Assembly (NCBI GenBank): GCA_004794655.1
Contig: SMMW01000622.1
Location: forward strand, 12,404,501-12,468,500
Reading direction: 5' to 3'
DNA from: Marisa cornuarietis
Taxonomy: Eukaryota; Mollusca; Gastropoda; Architaenioglossa; Ampullariidae
DNA: 64,000 bases
A program made the translations under genes and the position numbers. This document shows, in pieces, positions 23,106-34,156 of the stretch. How positions within the stretch are numbered: position 1 is the stretch's first letter; each line of letters opens with the position of its first letter. The notes beneath the pieces were generated by a model that searched no databases, was not told the DNA's origin, and worked only from the letters and a program-made list of their open reading frames with translations.

Positions 23106-24808
23106 AGCTTCGACTTAGCCTTTGGTAACTTCGTTTGCATAACTTAGGTATCAGAAATATCTGTAGCCATACTAGAAAGTAAAAGTGTATCTCTAAATAG
23201 GATTTTACAGTAAAGTGCATGTGTTTGTAAACATTCAGATCATGACTGAGAACACTCCAAAATGGCTGGGCGTGCACACTCTACTCAGGCCCACAGTCAA
23301 GCTGCATTTTCATTTTGTCAGAGAGGGAAAAAAATTTGAGAGAAAGAGCCGTGGCAAAGTATAACCGATGCTATTTGGTCGGAAGATAAGGCATGAAAAA
23401 GGAATCGAGACTATCTCTCGATGCCATTCGCAAGCCACAGATAAACTCCGAGTGAAAGCAGCCGTCGAAAGTCATAAACAAAACGGTGTTGAGATTAACT
23501 CTGGCGATAATCTTAATGATCGTAATTATGATAAAGGACTGACTTCCTGTCTCGACGCTAAATACCGAACCGCGGATTTATTTGCATTGAGGAAGAAAAA
23601 AAAAAAGCAGGGAAACCATGTTTTACAATTTTTCTCAACATTTTGGGTTTTCCCATGCTTTGTGCAGTGACAATGAATAACTCAGTCTCCTTCATGCTAA
23701 ATATAGTCATGTGTTATTTTTTTCCTTTTTTTTTCCTCCGAGCTTGATACCAAGGTGTTTGCCGAAACCGTTAAACTGGGCCTTCAGACCTAGACTCACT
23801 GACTGTTGTGGCTTTATGCTTCCAGTGTCTCGTTGTATGAAGCTTTAAATATCCATTAGTATGTACAGGAAAGCTCCCGTAAAGACTGTTGTTGCTATGG
23901 TATTTACGCGAGATTTTTAAGCTCGATTTTTACGCCAGAAAAGAAGATAAACTAAGGTCCATTCCGCCCCAGCAGGTTTCAATGAACTCGGACAGAAAGA
24001 ACTTCTCGGGCAAGCAAACCTCACTGCATGTAAGACAGCTCTAAATTTTTCTAAATTTTTTTTTCCTAAACGTATCTGTGGACATAATTTGTCAGAGCAG
24101 TGGCAGAGTTTTCCCAGTGAAATTTGTTTAGCCACATAAACTGCCTTTGCTTGTAAGAATGTCCATTAATCAGTTCTGTGTCTCTGTAAAATGATTGGCG
24201 CTTTTCTTACCTGGCTTTCTAATCTATATTTGAGAGGAACAGGTGGATCACGCGCTTGTCAAGCATCAAGGGTGATGTAACAGTTCGCACCAGTCCACAT
24301 CAGATCCAATACACACCTCGTTTTTGAAAGACATTTTTAACATAGAATTATTTCCCTTTTTTTAATCTTTTTTTATGGCTAAAACTCGACCGACCTTTTA
24401 CGCACGCGAGCTAAAGTGGACATAACTGTCACTTCAGTCAAACAGTGTTGGGTCACGTGACCTGTAGACAGTCTGTAGCCTGTTAGAAAAACGGGTTGGT
24501 GTATCTCCAGTCAAATAGAATTGTTAGACTGGAAGACAAGATGGATTTTGTAGGAAGAGCTCGGCTCATGCTTGCCACTGTGTCGCGTGCCAGCGCGCGT
24601 GACACTCCCCAGCTGGGCCTGAGAGCCAGAGATACTCGCTAACTCATTAGCGTGACGAATCGCTGTTATCAGGCGGTCGTGAACTTGCGAACATATTTGT
24701 GTCACGGTATCGTGGCAAGGCAGAAAACACGATACTGTTAAGAAAAGCAAAAGGTTTGGACGCAGGTTTTTTTTAAAAAATGTTATTTCACGCACAACAT
24801 TTTGACGA
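23101..24808. other. Unassigned DNA
   Basis: No gene recognised. A 100-codon forward frame opens near 23368 with no motif, and homopolymer T runs occur near 23718-23738 and 24057-24064. Confidence 0.45.
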
Positions 24809-24858
24809 AAATAGAAAAGTGTGCATGGCCAGTAAATAGAAAAGTGTGCATGGCCAGT
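24809..24858. repeat. Perfect 25 bp tandem duplication
   Basis: Two identical, directly adjacent 25 bp copies (24809-24833 and 24834-24858) begin aaatagaaaagtg and end catggccagt. Complete identity indicates a recent local duplication, or an assembly or sequencing artefact. Confidence 0.93.
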
Positions 24859-25169
24859 GGCAAGCCACGTGACCAGTGACGGGGATACATTTCACTGGAG
24901 GCCATAGCTCGATGTACAAATGTTGTGCGATTCTGTGCGAGAAGTGATGAAAATTAAGAACATTATACTACTATGTAGGCGATGGCTCGTTTTGGGAGTT
25001 CAGGAAGCCCCCCACTCCCACCCAACCATTCCTATTGATCATGAAGGACACACCTGAAGAAACAAGCTTGGGCTGACCTGTTACAAACCAACAAACAAGC
25101 CAGTAGCAGATGAATTTAAAAATAGCAGACTGTTAAAGCGTGGTTATTTCGAGAATCGTAGCAGATGCT

Positions 25170-25340
25170 TTTTTTAATTTAATTTAATTAGCGCATTTTT
25201 CAGCGCCATCACCAGGCAGACTCAAAGCCTTACATATATACAGTCGCACGAGTACACACCTCTTTAATAAAGTCATCAAATGCACGGTTACGCACCATCA
25301 TGAACACGAATGCACATACACACAACTCTAGCTTAATGAA
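25170..25340 (-). mobile_element. Probable LINE or SINE 3' end with (TTAAA)n-like tail
   Basis: On the minus strand this reads as a sequence containing 'aaggctttgagtctgcc', then 'gatggcgctgaaaaatgcg', then repeated attaa units. A short stem-like 'gcgctxxxxxxgcgct' motif followed by a simple-repeat tail is the typical 3' end of L2/CR1-like LINEs and of SINEs that borrow their tails. No coding sequence is attached, so this is a severely truncated copy or a SINE tail. Class assignment is inference. Confidence 0.5.
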
Positions 25341-25849
25341 CTTTCCGTTGTCTCATGGCATGATATTTCAGAGAACATAGGTGTAGATAAAACCAGTCCT
25401 GAACAGCTCTAATCCTTAATGAGAAATCACAGGCTCGTATTTAATTAATGCATTGTTTTGTGCCTACCTTGAGCGACTGGTCCTATAGGCCTGAGCATTC
25501 CTGCTTCCATGTCTTGCCGGGAATATAGCTCTCTCTCTCCTGTTTCGAAATTATAATTTTTTTGATAACTGAAATTATCTAAGGTGAAGACATATCGAGA
25601 CTGACGTAGGCAGCGACCATGATTGTGTCTTTAACAAGCCTGAAGCTGAGGAGGAAGCCTCACTCAAACATCACCCAAAACTTGCTTACGAACGTGAAGG
25701 AATGGACTGGTCATCCTGTACAAGACATTATCCCCATCGCCTAAGATAGGCATACCTTGTCAGCTGCCGCGACTATTCTTGTACTCCCCACCCAACGACC
25801 GGCATCAGTAAAGGGACAAATGAATGAATGATAGATTTCCGTTAGATAT

Positions 25850-26592
25850 AACAATAATAAATGAAGATTTTTATAGCGCATATTCACACTCATAGAGAGC
25901 ATGCTCCTAGCGCTTAAAACAAGGAAGAGACATGGACTTAATGGATAGAACACGAGGGAAGGAAGAATAAACAACAGTACTGACGACAAACAGAAAACAA
26001 AGATGGAAAACACGAAAAGGCACCAAGTAACAGGAACATAGAAAATATAGTGATTATGCAGAGAAAGATGGGTACAAAATTAGTAAGAGCAGAAGGGGGG
26101 AGGGTAAGAAAGACGAGCATTGTGTGGACTGTGTTAGGAGTAATGCTCAAGGAAGAGGTGCGTTTTCAGTGTAGATTTGAAGGATTCAATTGTAGGAAGG
26201 TGGCGGATATGGAAAGGAAGAGAGTTCCATTGTTTTGATGCACAGTAGCCAAAAGTCCTGTGACCATATGTTGTTGTTCTGGTGACAGGAACAATTAGTA
26301 TACGGTCATCCGACGAAGAGCGTAGTTGTCTGGCTGGAACGTAAGGGATGAGAAGTTCAGAGAAATAATCAAGACAGGAGCCTGCAAAGAAATTAAAATA
26401 TAGTACAGACTGTTTGTAATGGATGCGAGAACGGATGGGTAGCCGTTTCGTGGCTCTAAGCACCAGACGTGCAGCGGAGTTCTGTACTCTCTGAAGTCTC
26501 AGAATGAGGTAGTCAGGGCAGCCTGCCAGCAAGGAGTTGCAGTAGTCAAGTCGAGAAAGAACAAACGTACAGACACGAGCGTTGGTATACAT
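25850..26592 (-). mobile_element. 5'-truncated L2/CR1-like LINE: RT C-terminal region and 3' UTR
   Basis: A single minus-strand frame (26592-26134, 152 codons) encodes the C-terminal part of a non-LTR retrotransposon ORF2. Residues 13-24 carry the SRLDYCNSLLAG motif and residues 34-44 QRVQNSAARLV. Residues 83-93 hold a PYVPARQLRSS-like block, residues 122-125 WNSL, and residues 138-147 FKSTLKTHLF just before the stop. These are hallmarks of the L2/CR1/Jockey-type thumb and C-terminal region. The usual segment between the AARLV block and LPI seems about a dozen residues short, suggesting an in-frame deletion. Homology stops near 26582, consistent with 5' truncation. The 3' UTR runs down to about 25850 and ends in a 'tatagcgc'-bearing (plus strand), ATT-rich tail. 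There is no stop or frameshift in the coding part, so the insertion is moderately young, but it cannot be autonomous. Confidence 0.9.
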
Positions 26593-27044
26593 TAATCAGT
26601 GCTCACTTTGTGTCCCATGGCCCTCTTATTCTCCCAAAGGGGATCTTCAGGGCTTAGTTACAAGGAGTAGTTGTGAACTAGAGGTATATCCGTATTTTCG
26701 GGACTACCTCCGCGTAGTGACCTCAGCCATAACATGCTACCTGCAGCCATATACTCAAAGAGAGCAACTGTAGATTATCAAATGTAGATCCACGCTTGCT
26801 TTCAATTCAGGTACCAGCAAAGCTTTCGGTCCAAATCGAATCTTACCGTTGACTCACGACTTCGCCCCAAATGTCATGATTATGGGCTACAATATTCCGA
26901 ATTTGCTTAAGCCACGGTGAGCAGCGGCTGTTTCTACCGGAGTGGTTGAGTCTATCAACTAAGCACCAAATGGAAACCTCTTGGCTATCCCAAAAGGTTG
27001 AGGACTACTCCACTACACCCTTGAATTTAGCAAATTTAGACAAA

Positions 27045-27058
27045 ATTGATAATTAGAC
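27045..27058. repeat. Target-site duplication, left copy
   Basis: The 14 bp string attgataattagac is repeated perfectly at 27209-27222 on the other side of the truncated LINE. In-frame stop TAG at 27054-27056 lies inside this duplicate, outside the element, which agrees with the retrotransposon coding sequence starting only after 27058. Confidence 0.8.
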
Positions 27059-27175
27059 AAGGGAGATGAAAGGAAAGGGCTTGACATGGGGTCGCCTGGA
27101 GCGGGTTTCAGCCGATCGACATCAGTGGAGGGTTCTGGTTGAGGCCTTATGTGCAACAAGCACGAAGAGGATTTA

Positions 27176-27214
<39 letters not shown>
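27059..27214 (+). mobile_element. 5'-truncated LINE 3' end with (GATT)n tail
   Basis: The frame from 27063 to the TAG at 27174-27176 encodes the last 37 residues of a non-LTR retrotransposon ORF2, including KGLTWGRLERV, then ADRHQWRVLVEALC, then a short basic end. It is followed at once by a GATT tetranucleotide tail (27176-27214). The insertion is flanked by a perfect 14 bp direct repeat, attgataattagac, at 27045-27058 and 27209-27222, which I read as the target-site duplication; its right copy overlaps the tail. Only about 150 bp were inserted, a typical dead-on-arrival product of target-primed reverse transcription. By family knowledge this C-terminus fits the same LINE type as the RT fragment at 33.8 kb. 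Confidence 0.87.
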
Positions 27215-27222
27215 AATTAGAC
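27209..27222. repeat. Target-site duplication, right copy
   Basis: This is the second copy of attgataattagac. Its first six bases are also compatible with the GATT tail, so the exact junction is ambiguous within that overlap. The remaining eight bases, ataattagac without the tail-compatible part, are not explained by the tail. Confidence 0.8.
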
Positions 27223-28690
27223 GATTGTTAAATTTAGACAAACAAAGAGTAAGTGAAAAGTTGACGAAGCTGTCAGTTGCATTTCTTTCTCGTATGACCA
27301 CCACGCTTAGGTAAACCTGACAATCGACTGAAGATAGTGATAACGAAGAAAACATTTCAGATCGAATTGTTAAGCCGGGCTTAAACCTTAAAGTGGCCTA
27401 AAGTAGAAACCTATAGACACAAGACATGAGGTGAACTCCCTGTGGTGGTCGCATGCCATACATGTCGATGGAAGCTCCCGCAGTTCAATAGACTTTAAAA
27501 AAATACATTATGTTCTGCAGTGCTTGAGAGTCTCATCTGACTGGAGATGCAGACGAGAGTGAGAGAGAGGGTTACCTGATGCCTGCCAAGCTTGTTCCCC
27601 ATGGAGATTACTCCAGATTCAGCTGCTTAGAAGTACGAGTTGAAAACCCTGAGATTAACTCAGGCCCGTATTTTTTTTCTTTCGTGGTGCACTGCTACAT
27701 GGTATAACATTAGTTTATATGTCTTCTTCCCAAACCCCAACAACATTTCAAAAAACATGCGCGGTTGTTGTTATAGTCTGTGCGCCAGAAGGACCGTCTT
27801 TACCAAACACATGTCGTTGAGTATGTGTCTGTGTTATGTTTGGCAAAAGGTTACATGACGGTTACATTAAGAATGGTTAAGAAGACAAACACGAGGTAAA
27901 AGATACTTTTCACTTTTGGAGCAGTCTTTCTCTGCAGGTGATCTCCAGCTGCACAGCTGAGAATGTACAAAGGAATTCTAAAGAAACACAGACCTATATA
28001 TATATATATTAATATATAATTAAAAAAATTCATCGTTTTTGAAATCAAAAGTGATTAGTTTCTAGAGAAGCAAGTGTAGTGGTGGGCAGGCTGACTAACT
28101 TAATTGACACCCAGACATCATCTTTATGGCCTGAATTTATTTTATATATACATAAAATTTTATAAGCTTTGATGTATAATAATATACATTTATATATATA
28201 TATATATATCGCAAATGCTCGTATCTTACATCGCATGGCGGGTGTGTGACGCAGAAGTTGATCTCAGACGTACTGGTCCACAGAACCAATGATGCTAATT
28301 ATAGAATAACGAGCTGACACCATGAAAGATCACCTTGTTTTGAACATGTTGGAACGCTGCATCATCACCATCATGGTGACAAAAACAACCGTCACACGGT
28401 TCGCCCCCTAAATTAAAAGCTTAACTGCTATATGGGTGCCTCATTCTTATTCTCGTTTCAAAAATCGTATAAACACAGATGGGAAACGTAAACAAAAAGT
28501 GCACTGCCACAGACGAAAAAAGGTAAACAAAAAGGTAAAAAAAAAAACGGTCGAATTAAATTTGAGAAAAATAGTGTAGACCTTAAAGTCCTCCGACCTG
28601 AGAGATAAAAACAAAGAGAGAGAGATCGTGAGAGAGAGAGAGAGAACACATAAAGAGACCAATAGAATAGGAGGAAAAGAGAGAAGGAGG
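27223..28690. other. Unassigned DNA with AT- and GA-rich stretches
   Basis: No gene recognised. (AT)n tracts lie at about 27995-28010 and 28190-28208. GA runs occur at 28613-28647. Short frames are Ile/Tyr- or Ser/Leu-rich artefacts of these tracts. Confidence 0.5.
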
Positions 28691-28694
28691 AACC

Positions 28695-28730
<36 letters not shown>
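28691..28730. repeat. (GACA)n tetranucleotide microsatellite
   Basis: About nine to ten pure GACA units follow a purine-rich stretch. The repeated Cys-Leu-Ser-Val frame on the minus strand is an artefact. Confidence 0.95.
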
Positions 28731-28732
<2 letters not shown>

Positions 28733-29789
28733 ATCAGCAGAGGAGGAAAACAAAAGCAGGTAGTTTAAACCCGAATATGATCACATGTAATCTGTGATAA
28801 GCTACACCTAGGTATAATTCACGGGACCGGACTGTTTGAAGAAGACTTCGGTTACCAATTCTGTCGCTGCCAGATACTCCTTGAAGACCACAAGTTCAAC
28901 AGTGCGTATTTTCTCTAAGTTGTTGTCTGCCAGCCTCTCGAATACTACACCATCTCTCGAAGCCCAATCCGGGTCTGCTCAATACAAAGCAGAGATAATC
29001 TTCCGAAGGCGTGCTCCACAGGTATTGTCCTTTTGTGGAATTAAAAAAGAAGTTCTATCCCATCAATCACACTTAGCCGCTCCTTCGTCATTTGCATACA
29101 CGACAAGATTCTCAACTTTCAATTGAAACAATTCCACTATCTTCTTTCCAATTTGAAACCCAGTCCAGAGATTAATCAGCCACTTCTGTCACTTCGTTGA
29201 AAAACATCCTCCTCCACGTTCATTCATCTATTTTTAGCTTCACGCCAACTACGCGTGAGGGAGACCTTTAGATATCTAGGCGTCCGTACAAAACACGTTT
29301 TTATTATTTCTCCCTGAAATCAGAATTCGAACATGTTTATTACTGGGTCCTTGCTATATTTTTAATTCATGAGTTTCCTCACATTTTCTTTCATCGGTTT
29401 TGTCTTGATGGTACTACACTCCTTGATCTAGGAATCCTTTCAAGTAGTCAAGAAAAACTTCAACTCTTAATCTCTTCTTTCTTTAACGAATTTGGTTTCA
29501 GTATCAGCTAACCGCAGTGTGTTACAGGAAAAAAAAGAATTTAAAGACATACATTCTGAACATATCAGTTATAAGAAAAACTGTAGTTTGTGTAGAAGCG
29601 AAACTACTCGTTCAATCGAAGTGGTTGTAGAGAATCGGGCACCGCAGCTACGGAAATATTCTTAGATGTACAAGAAAACAGAAACACAAGCAGAAAAAAA
29701 TATATAAAAAACTGCTCTAAAATGCAGACATCGCAGTGTCGTGATTAGATCTGCGAGAATTCTTGCGGACTAATTATTAATATTGCAAA
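28731..29789. other. Unassigned DNA
   Basis: No gene or repeat family recognised. A 96-codon forward frame at 28836-29126 is Ser/Thr-rich with no motif. Confidence 0.45.
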
Positions 29790-30020
29790 GGGGAGGCAGA
29801 CGGCTAAACGCGGAGAGCACTGGCGTCCGAACCAAGAGGCGCGTGGGTTCGATACCTGTTTGGCGCAGCATACTCCAGTCGATCCATCTGTTGGGAATAG
29901 GTAGTTGATTGTATTTATAACGGGTTGGGATCAGTACGGCAGCGATGGATAGGAGATGGGGACCGCCCTCACATAAAGCTGACCCTGAAAAAAGTGAGGT
30001 CTCTAACACCTCCCTTCCTA
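29790..30020 (+). mobile_element. tRNA-derived SINE, family B, copy 1
   Basis: The 5' part looks like a decayed tRNA gene. It has an A-box-like acggctaaacgcgg at about 29800-29813 and a clean B box, gggttcgatacc, at 29845-29856. The body continues with 'aggtagttgattg', then 'cgggttgggatcagtac', 'ggagatggggaccg', 'aaagctgaccctga' and 'gtgaggtctctaacacctcc'. The last three blocks recur in order in the copy at 56280-56510. No target-site duplication could be fixed by eye. The promoter boxes imply RNA polymerase III transcription when active; mobilisation would depend on a partner LINE. Confidence 0.75.
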
Positions 30021-31689
30021 ACGAAGACTAGGGGACGACCTTTTATATTTTATAATATTTCATAGCCACAGGATGGAGAAGCCATTAATTTAAGACATGC
30101 GCTTGATCTGTGCAGTCGAAGCAGGAAAGAGAGGTTTTGACCGGAGACCTGCATGCACAGTTGCTTTAGCTGGAGGATATCTAATGGGTTTTTTTTAAAT
30201 AGTGTAGCTGACATACATGAGATAGACTTAGACAGCGCGACTAGAAACCCTCTACCCGGATTGTTTTTTCTAGAAAATCTATTTCCGATGAATCTATTTT
30301 ACCAAGCATTTCCAGCCGTGCTGTCTGACTAGGTGAGCACGGTAATCCCATAAAACTGTGCACCACTGACCTCCCTCACTAATTGCATGCTTCCTTTAGA
30401 GCAGTAAGCGATGATCCGAGGTAAGTCGCCGATGATAACAGCCAGTCAATCAAATAAAGAAAACGAAGCCGAAGAACAGAGGCGGTAAGTCGTTTGCTTA
30501 GATCCGATGTCAATTACAGAAAATGTTGAGAAAGCTTAGGTCTTTATCACACTTGCTTATTTGCGTTCATGACACGAGGACCTTCTCCTGGGACCAAGTT
30601 CACAAACGGATGGTTAATGCAAAGCAGTCAGCTAAAGTGCTCAGAAAACGTAAATAAAAATCTTAAAAACTGTTATCAGTTATCTACTTAGCGTAAATAT
30701 ATAACTAGCGCAGCTGTTTACCCGAACCCAGTTGCACCTTTGTCCCCCTGCAACTTTCTGCCAGATGAAAAGGCCCGTGTCCGCGCTGTCTGCTGACACA
30801 GTTGCTCAGCCACATTCCCTTGAGAAAATCCCCCTTCATAACAAACTTCATATCAAGAATATAAAGTGAACTTTTTTTTACCAAAGGTACTAAAATGCCA
30901 CCACCAAACGAGATCTCTTCTTTAGTATCGATGAGGAATTATGACAACTTAAAAAAAACAACCCCAAGGAAGCAGGTGCCCAAGTTACAGTCATCAGAAT
31001 CAGTTCCGATGAAAGCTTATCATCGACAGCGTCCTTATCGTCTTCAACACATATGCTTATCGGTAAAATTTGCACTGGTTACAACTGGCACCCTCGTTAT
31101 CTTTGGCATGTCTTCATATCGGCTCTGCACATGGGCTTATCGAGGTGTTCCACGTCCTTCTGGCGATGTAACACTTTTCCCCGCATCTTGAACAAGTTTG
31201 AAATGAGCGCTTCTCTTATATGGGACGTGTTCGAGGCAAGGGTGTGGTGGAACGGAGTTTCGTGGAATGTTTTCTGGATAGGAAACTTTGCATCTTAGGG
31301 GTTGTGAAAGGTTGTCAGAGTCACTGATAAAGTGCAATTAGAAAGCTTAGCTAATCTTGAATCTGTGTCCTTTCTGGCATTGAGCCAATGCTGCCTTCTG
31401 AAGCAAGGGAAAGTGACTATCAAAGTGTTACTTATTATGTATAGGAACAATTTCAAACATTTGGTTTCCGACTGTGAAACTAACAATTTGGGTGAATGGA
31501 AAGAACAAACATCTTTTAAACAGCTTTAACATTTAATTGTAAAAATCCTGTTTAGTACAACACTGCCTGCGAAAGATAAAGGGACACAAGTAACATACGA
31601 GGGTAAGTGGATAATTATCCGCATTTGTGTTTCTATTGGCAGCACTGTCGTCCCAGTATAACACATCATCCAAAGAGGGCTCAACACTG
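30021..31689. other. Unassigned DNA
   Basis: No gene recognised. Frames on both strands overlap at 30890-31340, the longest being 98 codons. Some have balanced codon use, but none carries a family motif, and stops interrupt every attempt to extend them. Confidence 0.4.
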
Positions 31690-32122
31690 TGATGATGATG
31701 ATGATGATGTCCATTTGTAATGCGCAGGTATCCATTCAGAAGAATGCTCATTGCACAGCAAAAACAAAATAAATAAAAAATAAGAAAAAAATTAAGTAAA
31801 TAAATAGATAAACACCAGGAAAGTAAAAAATAAAGACACAAGTGTTGCTTGGTTGTTTAAGTTTAAGTCCGTCTTAAATAAACAGATGGGTCTTCAGTCT
31901 TTTTCGAAACGTGGTTGGTGAGGTGATGGTGGACAATGACGATGGCAGAGCATTCCACAGTTTAGGTGCCGCGTTTTTGAAGGCCCTGGCTCCAGTGCGC
32001 TTCTTGTTTGTGTCTTCCACTGCAGGGAGACAGAAGCGTGACTGGGAGCCAGAGCGCAGACCACGTGACGGCTGGTAAGGAGGAACTACCTCTTGTAAAT
32101 AACTGTGGTGGTTGCCGTGAGA
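31690..32122 (-). mobile_element. 5'-truncated L2/CR1-like LINE: ORF2 C-terminus and 3' UTR, second copy
   Basis: Reading the minus strand from 32122 to the TAA at 31874-31876 gives about 82 open codons. In order they hold a YLQEVVPPYQPSRGLRS-like block, CLPAVEDTNKKR, AFKNAAPKLWNALPSSLS, and FRKRLKTHLFI before the stop. This is the standard L2/CR1-type ORF2 C-terminus, the same region as in the 25.85-26.59 kb element but clearly diverged from it, so it is another subfamily. A TGA just upstream (32123-32125) ends the homologous frame. The 3' UTR is A/T-rich on the plus strand and ends in a 'tgcgcattac'-like motif (minus strand) plus an (ATC)n tail at 31690-31709. The proper frame is shorter than competing spurious frames and is easy to miss. 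Confidence 0.87.
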
Positions 32123-33827
32123 TCATTATTGACAAACTAAAGCAAACGCCGAGCACAAATGGGGAAGAGCATTGTGTTACTGCATGACAATACCTGTCCA
32201 CATACTGCTACCAATGTTTATTCAAACCCTCTCGAAACTCAAGTTTGAGGTATGGCCTCACTTCCCTCATAGTCTCTGTCTCGTCCCTTTAGACTGTCAC
32301 CTGTTCAGTCCACTCAAGAAGACGTTAATGTGTTGTTATTGACATGGGACCAAGAACTGAAGGAAGCGGTCCATGCGTGACTCGAAGCTCAGCCAAAACC
32401 TTGTGCTTTTTCTGAGGGTATAAAGAAGCATTCTGCGTTTAAAAAAAATGAGGACTATGTTTAAAAACTATGTTATTATTAGTTTTCCATTTTATCGATA
32501 TAAAGTTTATATCTATTTTGCGTGAAATGTTTGATTCTCCCTCGTGCAGAGAGATTTGTAGAGACTCTGTATGTGACTGGCCGTCCAAGAGGATACCTAA
32601 GCCCTTTTCATCATTTCTACCCGACATTATACCCTTCAAACCATCCTTTTCTGTCAATCTCACTGTTTGCTTGGCCATGTAGTCGGGTCACAAAAGAGAG
32701 ATAGTGAAAAGGACAACGAACGAGTGATGTAAAGAACTCGACACGAGGTGTTCAATGGATAAATATCTAGCTGACACAATGACAGTGGAATCGAAAGAGA
32801 AAAGTGGGAATCGCTGCAGGCCTGTGGGCAGCACGAAATCTGCATTTCACATAATCACTTTCGTTAAACTTGTTCTAGGTCTGTGGTTTCCAGGGAGGAT
32901 AAAGTCCAGTACCATGTTCATTCTGATTTCTTTCATTTTGTAAAACATAAGGCAGCACTTTCTGCAAACCAATTTATAGTCTAGGAAGCTCTCCTGTTGG
33001 AGCATTTGCATTCTGATTACGATTCACTGTTTGGCTTTTTAGCCATAATGAAAACGCTCTGTCTGGTGGAGATAGTGGAGACAATCGATGACCTGCGTGT
33101 TAATCGTCAACAAAGCAAATTGTGGATTGGTGTCAACCATGAAGTGTCGGGCGTTGAATTAATGGTCAGCAAAATTCCAGAGGGCTCTGAAGGGGGAGAG
33201 CGATGGGGCCGGCAGAGGCATTATAAATCTGATGGAAGGTCTGCTTACGTTTTGGTCGCCGAGTTCAGCGAAATCGACTTTCTTTATGGCGGTAGATGTG
33301 TGTAAGCCATGGAAGACCGGTTTTTCAAAAGCAAATACTCTTCACCCTTACTGCTGTTAAACTACTAGAGAATAAAATGTCGTAGACAATTTCCACGCGA
33401 GGACTAATCTATTTATCTGACCTTTTAATAAAATCCTTCTTGCCTTTGCAATCAGAAAATAAAGTGGAAACATAATTTTTAATAACTATGTTTATTACAG
33501 CTAAGACACTAGCGAAAAAAAAAATCTTATTTGAAAGAGAAGGGGAAATTAAGCGGCTATAAAGACACAACATCCCGTCTTCTTTGATCCCCTCGGGGAT
33601 ATTGTGATGTTCAAAAGTCAATTATATGTATAACACACATTGAAAATCTTAAATAACAGAGTTAAATTCGAAAGGGCTTTTTCTTCACTGATTATAGTAA
33701 CGTGGAATTTACAGGAATTAAGATGGTGAGTATATCAAAGTGGTAAATTATATTTACGTTCGTGAGCAATTTTTTTTAGAGTAGATAATTAAGCTCATTC
33801 TATATGTCTTTACTGTCATAGACTTTA
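32123..33827. other. Unassigned DNA
   Basis: No gene recognised. A 102-codon forward frame at 32997-33305 starts from a TTG-type codon and has no motif. Part of the 32.1-32.3 kb stretch may be more of the decayed LINE, but I cannot align it by eye. Confidence 0.4.
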
Positions 33828-34156
33828 TAGCACCAGCGGGATCTCTTCGCCAACATTATCGACTGTAAAAGGCATTTGACAACGTCTGCCACGTGAGGCT
33901 GTGGTATTTCATGCAAGCATTCAGCATCAAAGATGGCTTCGTTCAAGTCATCAAAGCCCTGTTCAAGAGTTCAATAAACGTAGTCCTACTGGATAACCAA
34001 ATGGGAGGTTTCTCTCACACATCTGTAGGCGTGTGTCAGAGATGCTCTCTATCGCCGGTACTCTTTAACATCATGCGAGAAATCCTTCGCAAACATCTCA
34101 CCTCCATTTCCATCGGTGGAAGGCTCATCTGTAACCTACGGTTTGCAGACAACATC
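33828..34156 (+). mobile_element. Internal reverse-transcriptase fragment of a non-LTR retrotransposon, decayed
   Basis: This encodes RT motifs of a LINE. HQRDLF lies at 33831-33848, a DCK then KAFDNV motif at 33861-33886, and LLDNQMGGF further on. Then come GVCQRCSLSPVLFNI, where families have GVRQGC, SISIGGRLICNLRF, and FADN at 34142-34153, where FADD carries the catalytic aspartates. A one-base deletion between the DCK and KAFD segments shifts frame and places a stop at 33866-33868. The second catalytic Asp has become Asn (GA- to AA-type change), and the GVRQGC arginine and glycine are lost. Homology ends abruptly on both sides, so both the 5' and 3' parts are gone. It is inactive. Confidence 0.9.

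Noticed and set aside
24511..24795. Minus-strand frame with a hydrophobic N-terminal stretch, considered as a secreted peptide
   Set aside because: Its start is GTG, the hydrophobic part is not at a methionine, and there is no cysteine framework or propeptide pattern.
26690..26715. 'ccgtattttcgggacta' phrase resembling the MITE end
   Set aside because: Only a partial match to the 21.64 kb terminus, and no inverted partner lies nearby.
30890..31340. Overlapping frames on both strands, considered as a transposase or gene remnant
   Set aside because: I could not find catalytic or zinc-binding motifs, and stops break each extension. No family could be named honestly.
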